64,000 bases of DNA from Owenia fusiformis. Its lineage: Eukaryota; Annelida; Polychaeta; Sabellida; Oweniidae. Positions within the stretch are counted from its first letter, which is position 1, and the number at the start of each line of letters is the position of its first letter. A program made the translations under genes and the position numbers. Positions 34,260-48,000 of the stretch are shown piece by piece. The notes under the pieces are model-generated. The model was not told the DNA's origin. It was given only the letters and a program-made list of their open reading frames with translations, and made no database searches. The stretch covers positions 13,473,915-13,537,914 of the forward strand of contig CAIIXF020000001.1 of the NCBI GenBank assembly GCA_903813345.2, written 5' to 3'.

Positions 34260-35192
34260 CAGGGGCGTAGCCAGCTTTCAGTCAGAGGGGTGCAATTGCC
34301 AAAAAATTTTCAGTTTCCAGTCAGGGGGGTGCGATTGTGGCATAAACAAGCCAAAAAATTAAGATTTATCTTAAAGGAGGAGGGAAATTAGCGCAACAGA
34401 TTTTGGACCGTCATAATGTTGGATTTTGGCCATTTTCTGAGGATTTAACCAATTGCATATGTTAGGCCAATGCATTACCTCCAGGTAAAGCACTTCTAGA
34501 GATGATAAAATAATTTCGACTTTTAGACAGGGTAGATGCAAACAACCCACCCAAATGTTTTTTCTGAAATGTTTTCCTAATTTTCGACCCCTTCCATCCC
34601 TGCTTTTTTAATTTTTTTGCATCAATATGTTGCGTTTTGACACATAGTTAATCACTTTAAGGGAATAAGTGATTCCTTCAGGGGTTTTAAAGATACCCAT
34701 TATAGGTGACCAAACTTAGCTGAAAGCAATGATTTTCCCTATGGGAAAATAACATGGGAAATATTGTTTTCCACTTTATCATTTATTTATTCCTTTTAAG
34801 GGATTAACTGTGTGTCAAAACGCAACATATTGATGCAAGAAAAATTAAAAAAGAAGGGATGGAAGGGGTTGAAAATCAGGAAAACATTTCAGAAAAAACG
34901 TGTGGGTGGGTTGTTTGCATCTACCCTGTCTCAAAGTCGAAATTATTTTATCATCTCTAGAAGTGATTTTCCTGGAGATAATGCATTGGCCTAACATATG
35001 CACCTGTTTAAATCCCCAGGAAATGGCCAAAATCAAACATATGACAGTCCAAAATCTGTTGCGCTAATTTCCCTCCTCCTTTTACAAAAATTGATACAAC
35101 TTCCTTCAAAATTGAGCTAGAAGCTTCAATCAAAAAGCATTTTAAAGCTCTTTTTGCACCAATTGCCCCCCCCCCCCCTGGCTACGCCTATG
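34260..35192. mobile_element. Foldback element with (CA)GGGGCGTAGCCAG ends, ~930 bp
   Basis: The left end CAGGGGCGTAGCCAG and right end CTGGCTACGCCTATG form near-perfect TIRs. Long inner arms 34.38-34.61 kb and 34.84-35.08 kb are inverted copies (GCGCAACAGATTTTGGAC near 34391 against GTCCAAAATCTGTTGCGC near 35047). A poly-C run of about 14 lies just inside the right end. No clean TSD was seen. Frames at 34812-35036 lie in the arms. Confidence 0.8.
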
Positions 35193-35505
35193 TTTACAAT
35201 AAACATTGACCTAATTATTTAAAGGGTCAACCCCACAACTTATATTTTGGCCAAATGACCTAATTATTATATTTAATAAAATAATAATTGTATTTTCCCT
35301 ACTGTTTGCTTGGAACTGTAACAATCCAATGAATTGCTGCTGGTTAAATTGTATGACAACACTACACCTTCTCAACAGGGTGGCATGTAAATGCCAAATT
35401 TTAACAGGGTGAAGAACCTAGCCACTCTAATGGTGGGAGATCACTGTATTGCATTGTATTGCAAAATGATTCTGCTTAGGTTGTAAATAGAGTTTATTTG
35501 ATTAA

Positions 35506-36263
35506 GGTGCTATGGAAGTTAACAGGAAATGACAAAACAGGAAGTGACAATTTTTTTTGCATTTTTAGATATTTTTTGAATAAAGATAACAGAGTTCTGG
35601 TTTGACCTCCAGTCAATTTAACTATTTCCACATATCATTTACATGACCAGAATCACAATGTGCATGGTCAGAATGACCCTAAACATGATGAAATAACCTT
35701 TTTAGCCATTTGATAGTGTGACTGAAAAAAAGCTAAAAGTAGGAGCGTAGGGAAGGTCACTGAACAGAATCTTTTGAATTTTTCGTAAAATGTGCCCAAT
35801 ATATTGCTCTAAATGATACAATCTTTGAAAATTTGATATCATTCATAGAAAAAGAAAAAAAAATGAAAAAACTGATTTGAAGAGCGATCTATTTTCCTTT
35901 TTATGACCGCCATTTTTGTTTCGGACAATTTTCTAAAATTTCAAAGATTGTACTAGTTAGAGCATTATATTGGGCACATTTTCTGAAAAATTCAAAAGAT
36001 TCTGTTCAGTGACTATCCCTACGCTCCTACTTTTAGCTTTTTTTCAGTCACACTTTCAAAGGGCTAAAAAGGTTATTTCATCATGTTTAGGGTCATTCTG
36101 ACCATGCACATTGTGATCCTGGTCATGTAAATGATATGTGGAAATAGTTAAATTGACTGGAGGTCAAACCAGAACTCTGTTATCTTTATTCAAAAAATAT
36201 CTAAAAATGCAAAAAAAATTGTCACTTCCTGTTTTGTCATTTCCTGTTAACTTCCATAGCACC
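35506..36263. mobile_element. TTAA-flanked near-perfect palindromic element, 758 bp
   Basis: TTAA at 35502-35505 and 36264-36267. The ends GGTGCTATGGAAGTTAACAG and CTGTTAACTTCCATAGCACC are exact reverse complements. The arms run almost to the centre near 35885, with few mismatches, so a transcript or single strand would form a hairpin of about 370 bp. Copying or hairpin formation must be recent, as the arms are little diverged. Confidence 0.88.
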
Positions 36264-36267
36264 TTAA

Positions 36268-38930
36268 GATAGATGGAAGGCTTGGAGTTGGAAGTACATG
36301 GATTTATTCTTGGTACAATAAACCAGACACTAATAGAGGCATTATAATTGACAATCATACAGATTTGCTTGCTGAAAAGATGCAATATATAGATTCTGGG
36401 AAAAAAACAATTTTGGATTCAGTCTTACATGTATTTAGTGAGTATAACTTTTTCTCACGACTACTTGTGTGCATCATGTTAAATGAATAAGAAGGGGGAT
36501 CTTTGCGAGCCAATCTATTCCAAGGAGGATTGGCTCCAAGGGGTAAAACTCGATATTATCCAACAGTGAAAACATCAAAATGTCGTTATTTTCTGAAATT
36601 ACTCGTCACACCAATATCTCAATAATTTCTTGTGAGTTTTGGAATAAGAATTTTAACAGAGTCAATGGGGCAAAACAGTTTGCCTGAGGAAGACAACGAG
36701 AACAAAGAGAGATAGCCAATAACGCAGGTTTTACTGTAGATCTAATACATCAAATAGTCATGTAAAAACCTATTATTCAATTACTGTAGTAGGCTAGTTT
36801 TATTTCAAAATGCAAAAAAACATTATCTCTGGAATGAAGCTTGGCATAGACAGCTAACATTTTTCAATAACATTTTAGATTGCATAGAGATAGGCTAATC
36901 ATAAAATGTATGAAATTTTTCAATAATGATATTGCTTTAATAGAATATGTAACTATGGCCACAAAGGCAAGTAAGAATATAACATATTAAGACATTTCAG
37001 ATGATTGAGATGGAGGAATAACTAAACAGGAAAACGTTTAGACAATTGTCATTATGTAAGATGCTTCCTTAATAATATAAACCATTTTCTCCCATTTCTT
37101 CTCATTTCTCAATTTTTATAATAGGCTAGTAAATAAGAGACTATAGTATGTACCATAAAAGCAACATACTCTGTTCCTTTCTTACACTCATGCCTTTTAT
37201 GGGATTCTTCGAATTAATCAATTAAAATTAGATGAAATAAAACTATTTATAGTTAACTGAATCAATGATGCACAGCTGTGTCTTTATATGTATATACTCC
37301 TTGTTGAACTGTATAAATGCTAACTATGAAATAACTAAATCTCTGATCTAAAAATCAATATTTATTTGTTTTGATCTAGTTGGATTAGATTGTATCATGT
37401 TTATATGCTTGACCCTATCTCATGGATTAATCTGATCAGATAGTATGGTGTGGTATGTATGATTTTACTAGGGAAAAATGAACAGCATAATACGCATACT
37501 GTATAGTGGGGACTTAAATATGATGGAGTAAACCAGATGGATATAGAGATGTAGAGACTATTAACAAACTTTAAAGTAAGTCAATATGGTAATGGAAATC
37601 AATATGGATTTTTTATGTTGTCACTTGTCATGAATGGTCAAGGTCACACTTTTAGGTCAAGGTCATCTGAGAGGTATCAGGAGCTCATACTCCTGTTATC
37701 TGAAATGTGGCAATAGCATTTGTGCTATATTCAAATTGGAAAAGTGCATATATGTAGCACATTATGCTTACGCCATTGATGCATTTGTATTCAGGTTGGT
37801 TTTCACTCTGAAATAATGAAACTGGTGCATCTCCCTCATATATAGGTTCAATAAACTATAATACCTGCTTCAATAAAACACTTGAGCAGTTTTAAAAATA
37901 GCATTGCAGCTTATATTCTGTTTTTTTTCATGCAATAAAACTTGCAATATGTCCTATGTGGGATAAGTAATTACCTTGTAGTACAAGTTTTAATGCTATT
38001 TCTCCAATCTTATACAGGAGTACTATTTTCTATTCAATCTAGTTTTATTACACATTAATCATAAAAAGAAGCATTGAATTGACTTTCAAGGCCTTTCAAA
38101 TGGCTAAAACCATGTTGCATGAATGAAAAAAAAATAAAGCAGTCATCTTTTGATAATATTTGTAACAAAAACACAAAGTTTGGTTTTTTGGTGCAACCTA
38201 GTTGAACAGCTCGTATTTAAAACACTTAAAAATTCAAGTGTTGATAACTGGATAGACTCAATGTGTTACTGAGCATTTGTTTTAGCTGTAAAAATCAATG
38301 TAAATGTAAACATGATCGACCTCACTGTTAGGTGGCATTATGACTATTGAACACAGTAGTACAATGCATGTATTTTTAAGTGCAACTTCAACAGTTAAGT
38401 TTTGATAGATTTAAGATCTGAAAATGATCGACGATGGACAATTTGGATTAATACTTTTGAAATAGATGGATATTTGCCACGATGAAATTTAGACAGTGAA
38501 TAAATGGAGTCGTTTAAATTAGGGTAAGTTATTGTTAACATTTTGAGGTTATCTCAATTTAAATAAACTTTGTGAAACTGTTTGTTTTTTGTTGTAAAAC
38601 TTTTGGATTATTTAGATTTTGGTTCATATCATCTTCTCTTGCTACAGAATGGAAGGGATGCATAATATCAATCACTTTGTGAGGTCATGAGTAAAGGCAT
38701 CAATAGTGTTATGATGTGATATATAGATAGCCAAACTGGGACTTAAGGCAATGGAAACAATATGTGTACCTTGAGCAATGCATTGACTCAACAAACATCC
38801 AAACAAACAAAACAAACAAACAACAGAAAATAAACATAAAAGAACAGAATAAAATTAACAGCTTTTATCAGTTTCAGATATCAGTCCAGTTACTATGACA
38901 CAATGGTGAGCTTGAGGGTATAAATATAAG
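36268..38930. other. Upstream region of gene C
   Basis: It includes a MITE end GCAGGTTTTACTGTA near 36725-36738, an AAGGTCA-type repeat at 37640-37670 and a (CAAA)n tract at 38795-38825. An acceptor-like TTTCAG ends at 38877, after which all frames stop before the gene C ATG, so this part could be 5' UTR exon. No promoter could be assigned. Confidence 0.4.
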
Positions 38931-39061
38931 ATGGACGAGTGCATCATTGGTAGTGAATGGGTGGAGAGATACATGGGGCAATGCATACACAATGATATAC
39001 AACTTGCAGGCTTTATATGTGGAGTTGTTGCAGTTCCACTATGGATGGTTGCTCACATCGT
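38931..39061 (+). CDS. Gene C exon 1: N-terminus and TM1 with altered first PQ motif
   Basis: ATG 38931 follows an in-frame TGA at 38913. It encodes MDECIIGSEWVERYMGQCIH then the membrane segment AGFICGVVAVPLWMVAHIV. The donor gt|gttagt leaves phase 2. The position of the family's PQ pair is occupied by AH. Confidence 0.7.
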
Positions 39062-42000
39062 GTTAGTATAGTATAAAACATTGATTTTTTGATTGATTAC
39101 AGATGTAAATGTAACAATGATTGACTTATAAAATTGTACTGTAGAACATGCTATATTTTCTCGTGGAGTTTATGTGTGTAAATTCATCAATTTGATTCAT
39201 TATATATTTCACAAATTAGTGTATCAAGTTTTTTATGTCACCATCACAAGTGGTGACATGTTGTTATGGCCTCCTTTTTCTTAATGATGTTCAGTATTCA
39301 GCGGTTGGTGTTTGGCATCTGTAACAAATAGCTGGTGGTGGCATTTTGCATGTTAATGCATTATCTTAATTTACTCATTGACTATATTTAGTTTATTGAG
39401 GATCAATCACTGGGAATACAAACAAAGTAAAGAGGTGTCCTTAATGCCCATCCTCCACTTAGTCTTGGCAGATACCGTAAATGTCATGGGGGCATACATG
39501 GCAAGCCAGCTGGGCACACAGGTAGGACTGCATAGATATATATATATTATAGTACATGTATGTCTATATATCTGTGTGTATTTTTTTGTATTGATCATGA
39601 TATAGATGAGTTGACAGTCAATCAACCAATTACATTTTTTCATCATTACCTGTACCTACCCTACAGTTTCAAGTTATCCAATTTATTAAAGATTTATTGG
39701 CCTTTATCCCAAGATTTATGCTTTAAAATATCACAAAAATAAATATTATTACCAAATTGTAATACTGAAAGTGGTTGCAATAGATAGAGCGTAAAATGTT
39801 GATTGTGAATGGTCTCCTGGCACAAGAGTAAATCTAATTAGTCCTTTTCAAAAACGTTTACATAGTACCAGGCAATATCTTATTCCATGGTAGCATGGTT
39901 TGTCATAAAAATAAAAGAATCCACCCCCAATTTACTAATATGGTGCATTGAGCCTTTAATGTAACTCTCCTTGGAGTCTTCATCTGTTCATAATTAATGA
40001 TAATCAACAATCACAGGATTTTTTATGTTTTGTTTTTCTCATGTTTGTCGTGATGAATATGTTTATCACATTAAACACTGTGTATTTATTTGTTTCAGAT
40101 ACTTATTGGTTTATATTTTCTCTTGGCTGACATAGCTTTATGTTCCCACTATATTATATGCAATGTTCCTCTAACTTGGAGACCACAAATCATCTACAAT
40201 GCCCTCAAATGTAAGTTCTTTCATTCATTTTATTTCTCCGGGTACATTTTGAAACTGATATGCAGCCAGAATATAAGGTCCTACCAAAGATGCACAAACA
40301 TTTATTTTATCTGACAAAGTTGTACAAGTCATGAAATTTTTTTTCTTACCCAAAAGATTTTTCCTTCATAGTTACAGTATACTGTAAAACTTTGAATGCA
40401 TTTTTATACTTTGAATGCATTGTTATACTCTGAATGGATTGATTTCAATGAATGTATTGTTATGCTTTGAATGCATTATTATACTCTGAATGCATTGTGA
40501 TACTTTGAATGCATTGTTATACTTTGCATGCATTGTTATACTCTGAATGCATTGTTATACTTTGAATGCATTGTTATACTTTGCATGCATTGTTATACTC
40601 TGAATGCATTGCTAAACTTTGAATGTGTTATTATACTCTGAATGCATTGCTATACTCTGAATGCATTGCTATACTTTGAATGTGTTGTTATACTCTGAAT
40701 GCATTGTTATACTCTGAATGCAATGCTATACTTTGAATTTATTGTTATGCTTTGAATGCATTATTGTACTCTGAATGCATTGTGATACTCTGAATGCATT
40801 GTTATACTTTGCATGCATTGTTATACTCTGAATGCATTGTTATACTTTGAATGCATTGTTATACTTTGCATGCATTGTTATACTCTGAATGCATTGCTAA
40901 ACTTTGAATGTGTTATTATACTCTGAATGAATTGCTATACTTTGAATGTGTTGTTATACTCTGAATGCATTGTTATACTCTGAATGTATTGCTATACTTT
41001 GAATGTATTGTTATGCTTTGAATGCATTATTATACTCTGAATGCATTGTGATACTTTGAATGCATTGTTATACTCTGAATGCATTGTTATACTTTGAATG
41101 CATTGTTATACTCTGAATGCATTGTTATACTTTGCATGCATTGTTATACTCTGAATGCATTGTTATACTTTGAATGCATTGTTATACTCTGAATGTATTG
41201 TTATACTCTGAATGCATTGTTATACTTTGCATGCATTGTTATACTCTGAATGCATTGTTATACTCTGAATGCATTGTTATACTTTGAATGCATTGTTATA
41301 CTCTGAATGGATTGTTATACTTTGAATGCATTGTTATACTCTGAATGCATTGTTATACTCTGAATGCATTGTTATACTTTGCATGCATTGTTATACTCTG
41401 AATGTATTGTTATACTTTCTGTGCATTGTTATACTTACAATGCATTGCTTTACTTTCAGTGCATTGCTGGAAAAGAAAGTCTGGTGTCAGTGTTCTACTC
41501 CTGCCATGGGCTTTAACTGGGTTGTATACAAGCTACAGGTTGATCTATAATACTTCCATATCCACATATTCTTTACAATCTAATAGCAATAGGATCTTGT
41601 TGGGAGTCAACAATCAGGTAACTATGGGGATATAAAGTATTTTGTTTGTTTTGTTTCTTAATTTGTTATTATTTGATGTTGTCATGCAGTTGTTACATAT
41701 AGTCATTTATACACTAATGATTTTGAAGTTGTATTTTTCACTTGATTTTTCTCATTTTGCAAATTCTTTTGTTAAATAGTTCCATTTTCAACCTTCAATA
41801 TTTCACTCAAAGTTCCTTAACCATTCAGCTATTTCAGAATTTCCCTGACTCTCTTCTCTGAATTTTCCTTGATCGTGGTAACCCTGCATCAAACAATTGT
41901 TTCAGTAAAAGTCATAAGAAGGATTCCTCAATAAAGCCCACATTAATTCCTCTTATGAAATAACTTAAAATACTACACCATACCATATACCATACCATAC

Positions 42001-45000
42001 CATACCATACCATACCAAACCATATCATACCATACCACACCTTATCATACCACACCACACCATACCGTACCACACCAAATCATACCACACCTCACCATAC
42101 CATATTGTGTATCATACTTTTAGTCTGAAAAATGGTCCACTTTGATAGTCACAGTGGGTTATCTGTGTGGAGTAATCTCAACACTTCTTTACTGGGTTGC
42201 ATGTCTACCAAGAATCTGCAGAGTGGTAAGAATTACATATTAATGTCATATTATTTGTTTTGAAATATACACCATTCCTGGGGGTCAGTGGAAGAATTTA
42301 TTGACTGCTTTTACTCATTCAGTGTCCTATGTTGTGATTTACTGAGTTTCACTCATTGTTTATTATTTCATTATTTGTAATGTCATTATTTCTGTTTCCA
42401 GTTCCAAGAGAAAACATTCTCGCAGCGACAATGTACATTTTACCTGCTTTCTATCCCAGCCAATCTGTTCTACCTAATAGGAGTATTTACTCAGGCCACC
42501 TCTCATACCCTCATTTTACATACACTACCTTGGACTGTAGGGAGGTAAGTTTATTTACTCAGGCCACCTCCCACACCCTCGTTTTACATACTCACCTTGG
42601 ACTGTAGGGAGGTAAGTCCATTTACTCAGGCCACCTCCCACACCCTCGTTTTACATACTCACCTTGGACTGTAGGGAGGTAAGTCCATTTACTCAGGCCA
42701 CCTCCCACACCCTCGTTTTACATACTCACCTTGGACTGTAGGGAGGTAAGTGTTTTTACTCAGGCCACCTCCCACACCCTCGTTTTACATACTCACCTTG
42801 GACTGTAGGGAGGTAAGTTTATTTACTCAGGCCACCTCCCACACCCTCGTTTTACATACCAACCTTGGACTGTAGGGAGGTAAGTTTATTTACTCAGGCC
42901 ACCTCCCACACCCTCTTTTTACATACACTTCCTTGGACTGTATGAAGGTAAGTGTTTTTACTCAGGCCACCTCCCACACCATCATTTTACATACCCACCT
43001 TGGATTGTATGAAGGTAAGTCCATTTACTCAGGCCACCTCCCACACCCTCGTTTTACATACCCACCTTGGACTGTAGGGAGGTAAGTTTATTTACTCAGG
43101 CCACCTCCCACACCCTCGTTTTACATACTCACCTTGGACTGTAGGGAGGTAAGTTTATTTACTCAGGCCACCTCCCACATCCTCGTTTTACATACTCACC
43201 TTGGACTGTAGGGAGGTAAGTTTATTACTCAGGCCACCTCCCACACCCTCGTTTTACATACTCACCTTGGACTGTAGGGAGGTAAGTTTATTTACTCAGG
43301 CCACCTCCCACACCCTCGTTTTACATACTCACCTTGGACTGTAGGGAGGTAAGTCCATTTACTCAGGCCACCTCCCACACCTTCGTTTTACATACTCACC
43401 TTGGACTGTAGGGAGGTAAGTCCATTTACTCAGGCCACCTCCCACACCCTCGTTTTACATACCCCCCTTGGACTGTAGGGAGGTAAGTTTATTTACTCAG
43501 GCCACCTCCCACACCCTCGTTTTACATACCCCCTTGGACTGTAGGGAGGTAAGTTTATTTACTCAGGCCACCTCCCACACCCTCGTTTTACATACACTTC
43601 CTTGGACTGTATGAAGGTAAGTGTTTTTACTCAGGCCACCTCCCACACCCTCATTTTACATACCCACCTTGGATTGTATGAAGGTAAGTCCATTTACTCA
43701 GGCCACCTCCCACACCCTCGTTTTACATACTCACCTTGGACTGTAGGGAGGTAAGTCCATTTACTCAGGCCACCTCCCACACCCTCGTTTTACATACCCC
43801 CCTTGGACTGTAGGGAGGTAAGTTTATTTACTCAGGCCACCTCCCACACCCTCGTTCTACATACCCACCTTGGACTGTAGGGAGGTAAGTTTATTTACTC
43901 AGGCCACCTCCCACACCCTCGTTTTACATACTCACCTTGGACTGTAGGGAGGTAAGTCCATTTACTCAGGCCACCTCCCACACCCTCATTTTACATACTC
44001 ACCTTGGATTGTAGGGAGGTAAGTCCATTTACTCAGGCCACCTCCCACACCCTCGTTCTACATACTCACATTGGACTGTAGGGAGGTAAGTCCATTTACT
44101 CAGGCCACCTCCCACACCCTCGTTTTACATACTCACCTTGGACTGTAGGGAGGTATGTTTATTTACTCAGGCCACCTCCCACACCCTCGTTCTACATACC
44201 CACCTTGGACTGTAGGGAGGTAAGTTTATTTACTCAGGCCACCTCCAACACCCTCTTTTTACATACTCACCTTGGACTGTAGGGAGGTAAGTCCATTTAC
44301 TCAGGCCACCTCCCACACCCTCCTTCTACATACCCCCCTTGGACTGTAGGGAGGTAAGTTTATTTACTCAGGCCACCTCCCACACCCTCATTTTACATAC
44401 ACTACCTTGGATTGTATGGAGGTAGGTCCGTTTACTCAGGCCACCTCCCACACCCTCGTTTTACATACTCACCTTGGACTGTAGGGAGGTAAGTTTATTT
44501 ACTCAGGCCACCTCCCACACCCTCGTTCTACATACCCACCTTGGACTGTAGGAGGTACGTTTATTTACTCAGGACACCTCCCACACCCTTGTTTTACATA
44601 CTCACCTTGGACTGTAGGGAGGTACGTTTATTTACTCAGGACACCTCCCACACCCTCGTTTTACATACTCACCTTTGACTGTAGGGAGGTAAGTTTATTT
44701 ACTCAGGCCACCTCCCACACCCTCATTTTACATACACTACCTTGGATTGTATGGAGGTAGGTCCGTTTACTCAGGCCACCTCCCACACCCTCGTTTTACA
44801 TACTCACCTTGGACTGTAGGGAGGTAAGTTTATTTACTCAGGCCACCTCCCACACCCTCATTTTACATACACTACCTTGGATTGTATGGAGGTAGGTCCG
44901 TTTACTCAGGCCACCTCCCACACCCTCGTTTTACATACTCACCTTGGACTGTAGGGAGGTAAGTTTATTTACTCAGGCCACCTCCCACACCCTCGTTCTA

Positions 45001-48000
45001 CATACCCACCTTGGACTGTAGGAGGTACGTTTATTTACTCAGGACACCTCCCACACCCTCGTTTTACATACACTACCTTGGATTGTATGGAGGTAGGTCC
45101 GTTTACTCAGGCCATCTCCCACACCCTCGTTTTACATACTCACCTTGGACTGTAGGGAGGTAAGTTTATTTACTCAGGCCACCTCCCACACCCTCGTTTT
45201 ACATACTCACCTTGGACTGTAGGGAGGAAAGTTTATTTACTCAGGCCATTTCCCACACCCTCGTTTTACATACTCACCTTGGACTGTAGGGAGGTAAGTT
45301 TATTTACTCAGGCCACCTCCCACACCCTCATTTTACATACTCCCCTTGGACTGTAGGGAGGTAAGTTTATTTACTCAGGCCACCTCCCACACACTCTTTC
45401 ATATCCTTTGTATATTTCTGTTTAAAGCTAAACACAGAGTAATTCCTCTTTGTATCCACTCCAGTTTTTAAACAGTGCAATTATTATATACTTGGACATA
45501 GAGTGATGCATCAGGTTTTTAAGATGGGCAGAGCAGATACATTTTTGGATTTACATGTGTATTGTTATATCATTGTTATAGGCTTGGTCTCATTGGTATT
45601 GACATTGGAATGTTGCTACAGATTCTACAGAATCGTAGAAAACAAGATGGCTGGCATGAGATTGATGAGAGTGTTGTCTCATTACTCAGGTACTTATGAT
45701 AAATACTCGGTCAATATGATGTTTTTCTTGGCCAATATCATAAAATTCATATTCCACCCCTCCCATTAAATAAACTGTATTTGCGTGTTTCTTATGTGGA
45801 GAAAATTAGATCGCATGAAAGATTTTTGAATGATCCATGAATCATGACATAAAAATGATTTGTTTATGTAGTACGATTTTAGGACAAAAGGTGCTGCACC
45901 ATGTTTTAGAAAATCAGAAAATTAAATGCCACCCTGTCGAAAATCTGCATGCATCCTGTAAAAATTGTAAACTTCTGTAATGAGATAATTTGACAAGAAT
46001 CCTTTTGTACATTTGGAGATCACTGCATATAGTGACATTCAGATTTATAATTAAGTTTTTACATTTATTTTTTGACCATCAGTCTGTCAAAATAGCCTTA
46101 CCGTACTAAAAAAACATTGCTATCAGAGGGTATCAAGACGTTTCACCCCCTGGACGTGTTTCACCCCTAGACTGTTCACCCTTTAGACTTTCCACCCCCT
46201 GGACATTTCACTCCCCGTAGACATTTCATCCCCTGGAAGTTTCCCCCTGGACATTTCACCCCCTAGACATTTCACCCCTAGACTTTTCATCCCTTAGACA
46301 TTTCACCCCTAGACATTTCACCCATTAGACATTTCACCCCCTAGACATTTCACCCCTTAGAAATTTCGCCCCTTAGACGTTTCACCCCAATATACAGTTT
46401 GTGTACATGTACAATGTCATGGTTTGGGTTATTAGTGAATTTTTACTGAATTAACATGAGTATACTGATTTCTTTTCTAAGTAACATTGACTGGAAAAGG
46501 TCATAGAAAATAAAACCACAAATATTGGTACAAATAAGTGTAAAAAATTTGCACTTTGCACTGATTAAACATGCTAGCCTCTAATTGCCTAGATAATCCA
46601 TTCCCTTGTTATCAATTGCATTATTAAAAAGCGACTGATTCATTATTATTTTTTAGATTTAGAAAATTAATCCTGTTTATATTTCTCATAAATTTTTTCT
46701 AGTAAACTAATGATCGGAAACTGGACGCAATTATTAGTTGTTGCCTAACGGGAGTTTAAATCTTCTGCGCCGTTTCACTACTTACTAGAAACTCTTAAGC
46801 CCATAAAGCTGGAAAAGACTTGCATAAGCATATGACAGAATTAATCTCTTTATGGTAATTGTCATATAGTTTAGGTGGGGCTTTATAAAAAATGCCCCAG
46901 CTGCTAAGGAGGTAGCAAGGGGAGGAGGTGGGAAAGTAAAGCTTACTTACTTGTAATCAGCTTAATAACAATGTAAATCCAGGAAAGAACAGCGGAGCTT
47001 TCAGCGGAAAGTACGGAGGTTCAGGTGACGCTATTATAATTACCCTTCTTCCTGGCTTCTGATTGGTTGACCTACTTTGAAGAGTTTTGGCGGTCAGTTT
47101 GAAAAACTGGCGCAGAAGACAACTCCTTAACAAATTTTCTCTATATAAACCCATTATAAATTATAATGGTTATTTATATTTCTCATAAATTTTTTCTAGT
47201 AAACTAATGATCGGAAACTGGACGCAATTATTAGTTGTTGCCTAACGGGAGTTTAAATCTTCTGCGCCGTTTCACTACTTACTAGAAACTCTTAAGCCCA
47301 TAAAGCTGGAAAAGACTTGCATAAGCATATGACAGAATTAATCTCTTTATGGTAATTGTCATATAGTTTAGGTGGGGCTTTATAAAAAATGCCACAAAAA
47401 CATTATGATGGTAATCAGAATGTTGCATTAGTCTTATGGGAAACAATTAGAATAATAAGATTTTTGGTTGCACATTTCCTGATGACCTGATTTAATCAAT
47501 AAGCTGTAATTTAGGTTATGATGTGTGATTATTTAGATTATTTGTGAGCAAGAGTTTAGAAGGATTCAAAACCTATGGAAACAGTATAAAGAAGATGAAC
47601 TTACAACTTCAAATCTTCTGCGTTCATGCAGTAAACCCCACTGTTACCTCTAAACATTGGAACATAACTTGTTATTTGTTAAGTGCAACATGTTCAATAG
47701 ACACATTTCATAACTAATATGTATATGAAATCTTACAACCGGTATTTAAAATTCTTAGTACCTCAAGCTTTTGAATCTAAAGTTTCTGAAAATCGATGCA
47801 TATGTTTTTTTGCTTGTAATGTAAGGCCTATGATAAAAAACAGTAAGAATGATCTAAAACTTGTTTTTTGTATTAATAGCAGTTGTGTTTAATAACCAAT
47901 TCTTTGAAGAACTGAAATGGATAATGAATTGATTGGACCTCACTTCAAACCCTGAAAACTGTACATGGAAAAATAAGTGAATTACTAGTGACTTACAGTA

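Noticed and set aside
38931-42544. XK-related (XKR) membrane protein
   Set aside because: First impression from membrane exons; the LADTVNVMG..QLGTQ and LPWTVG-LG blocks fit PQ-loop SLC66A1 proteins instead.
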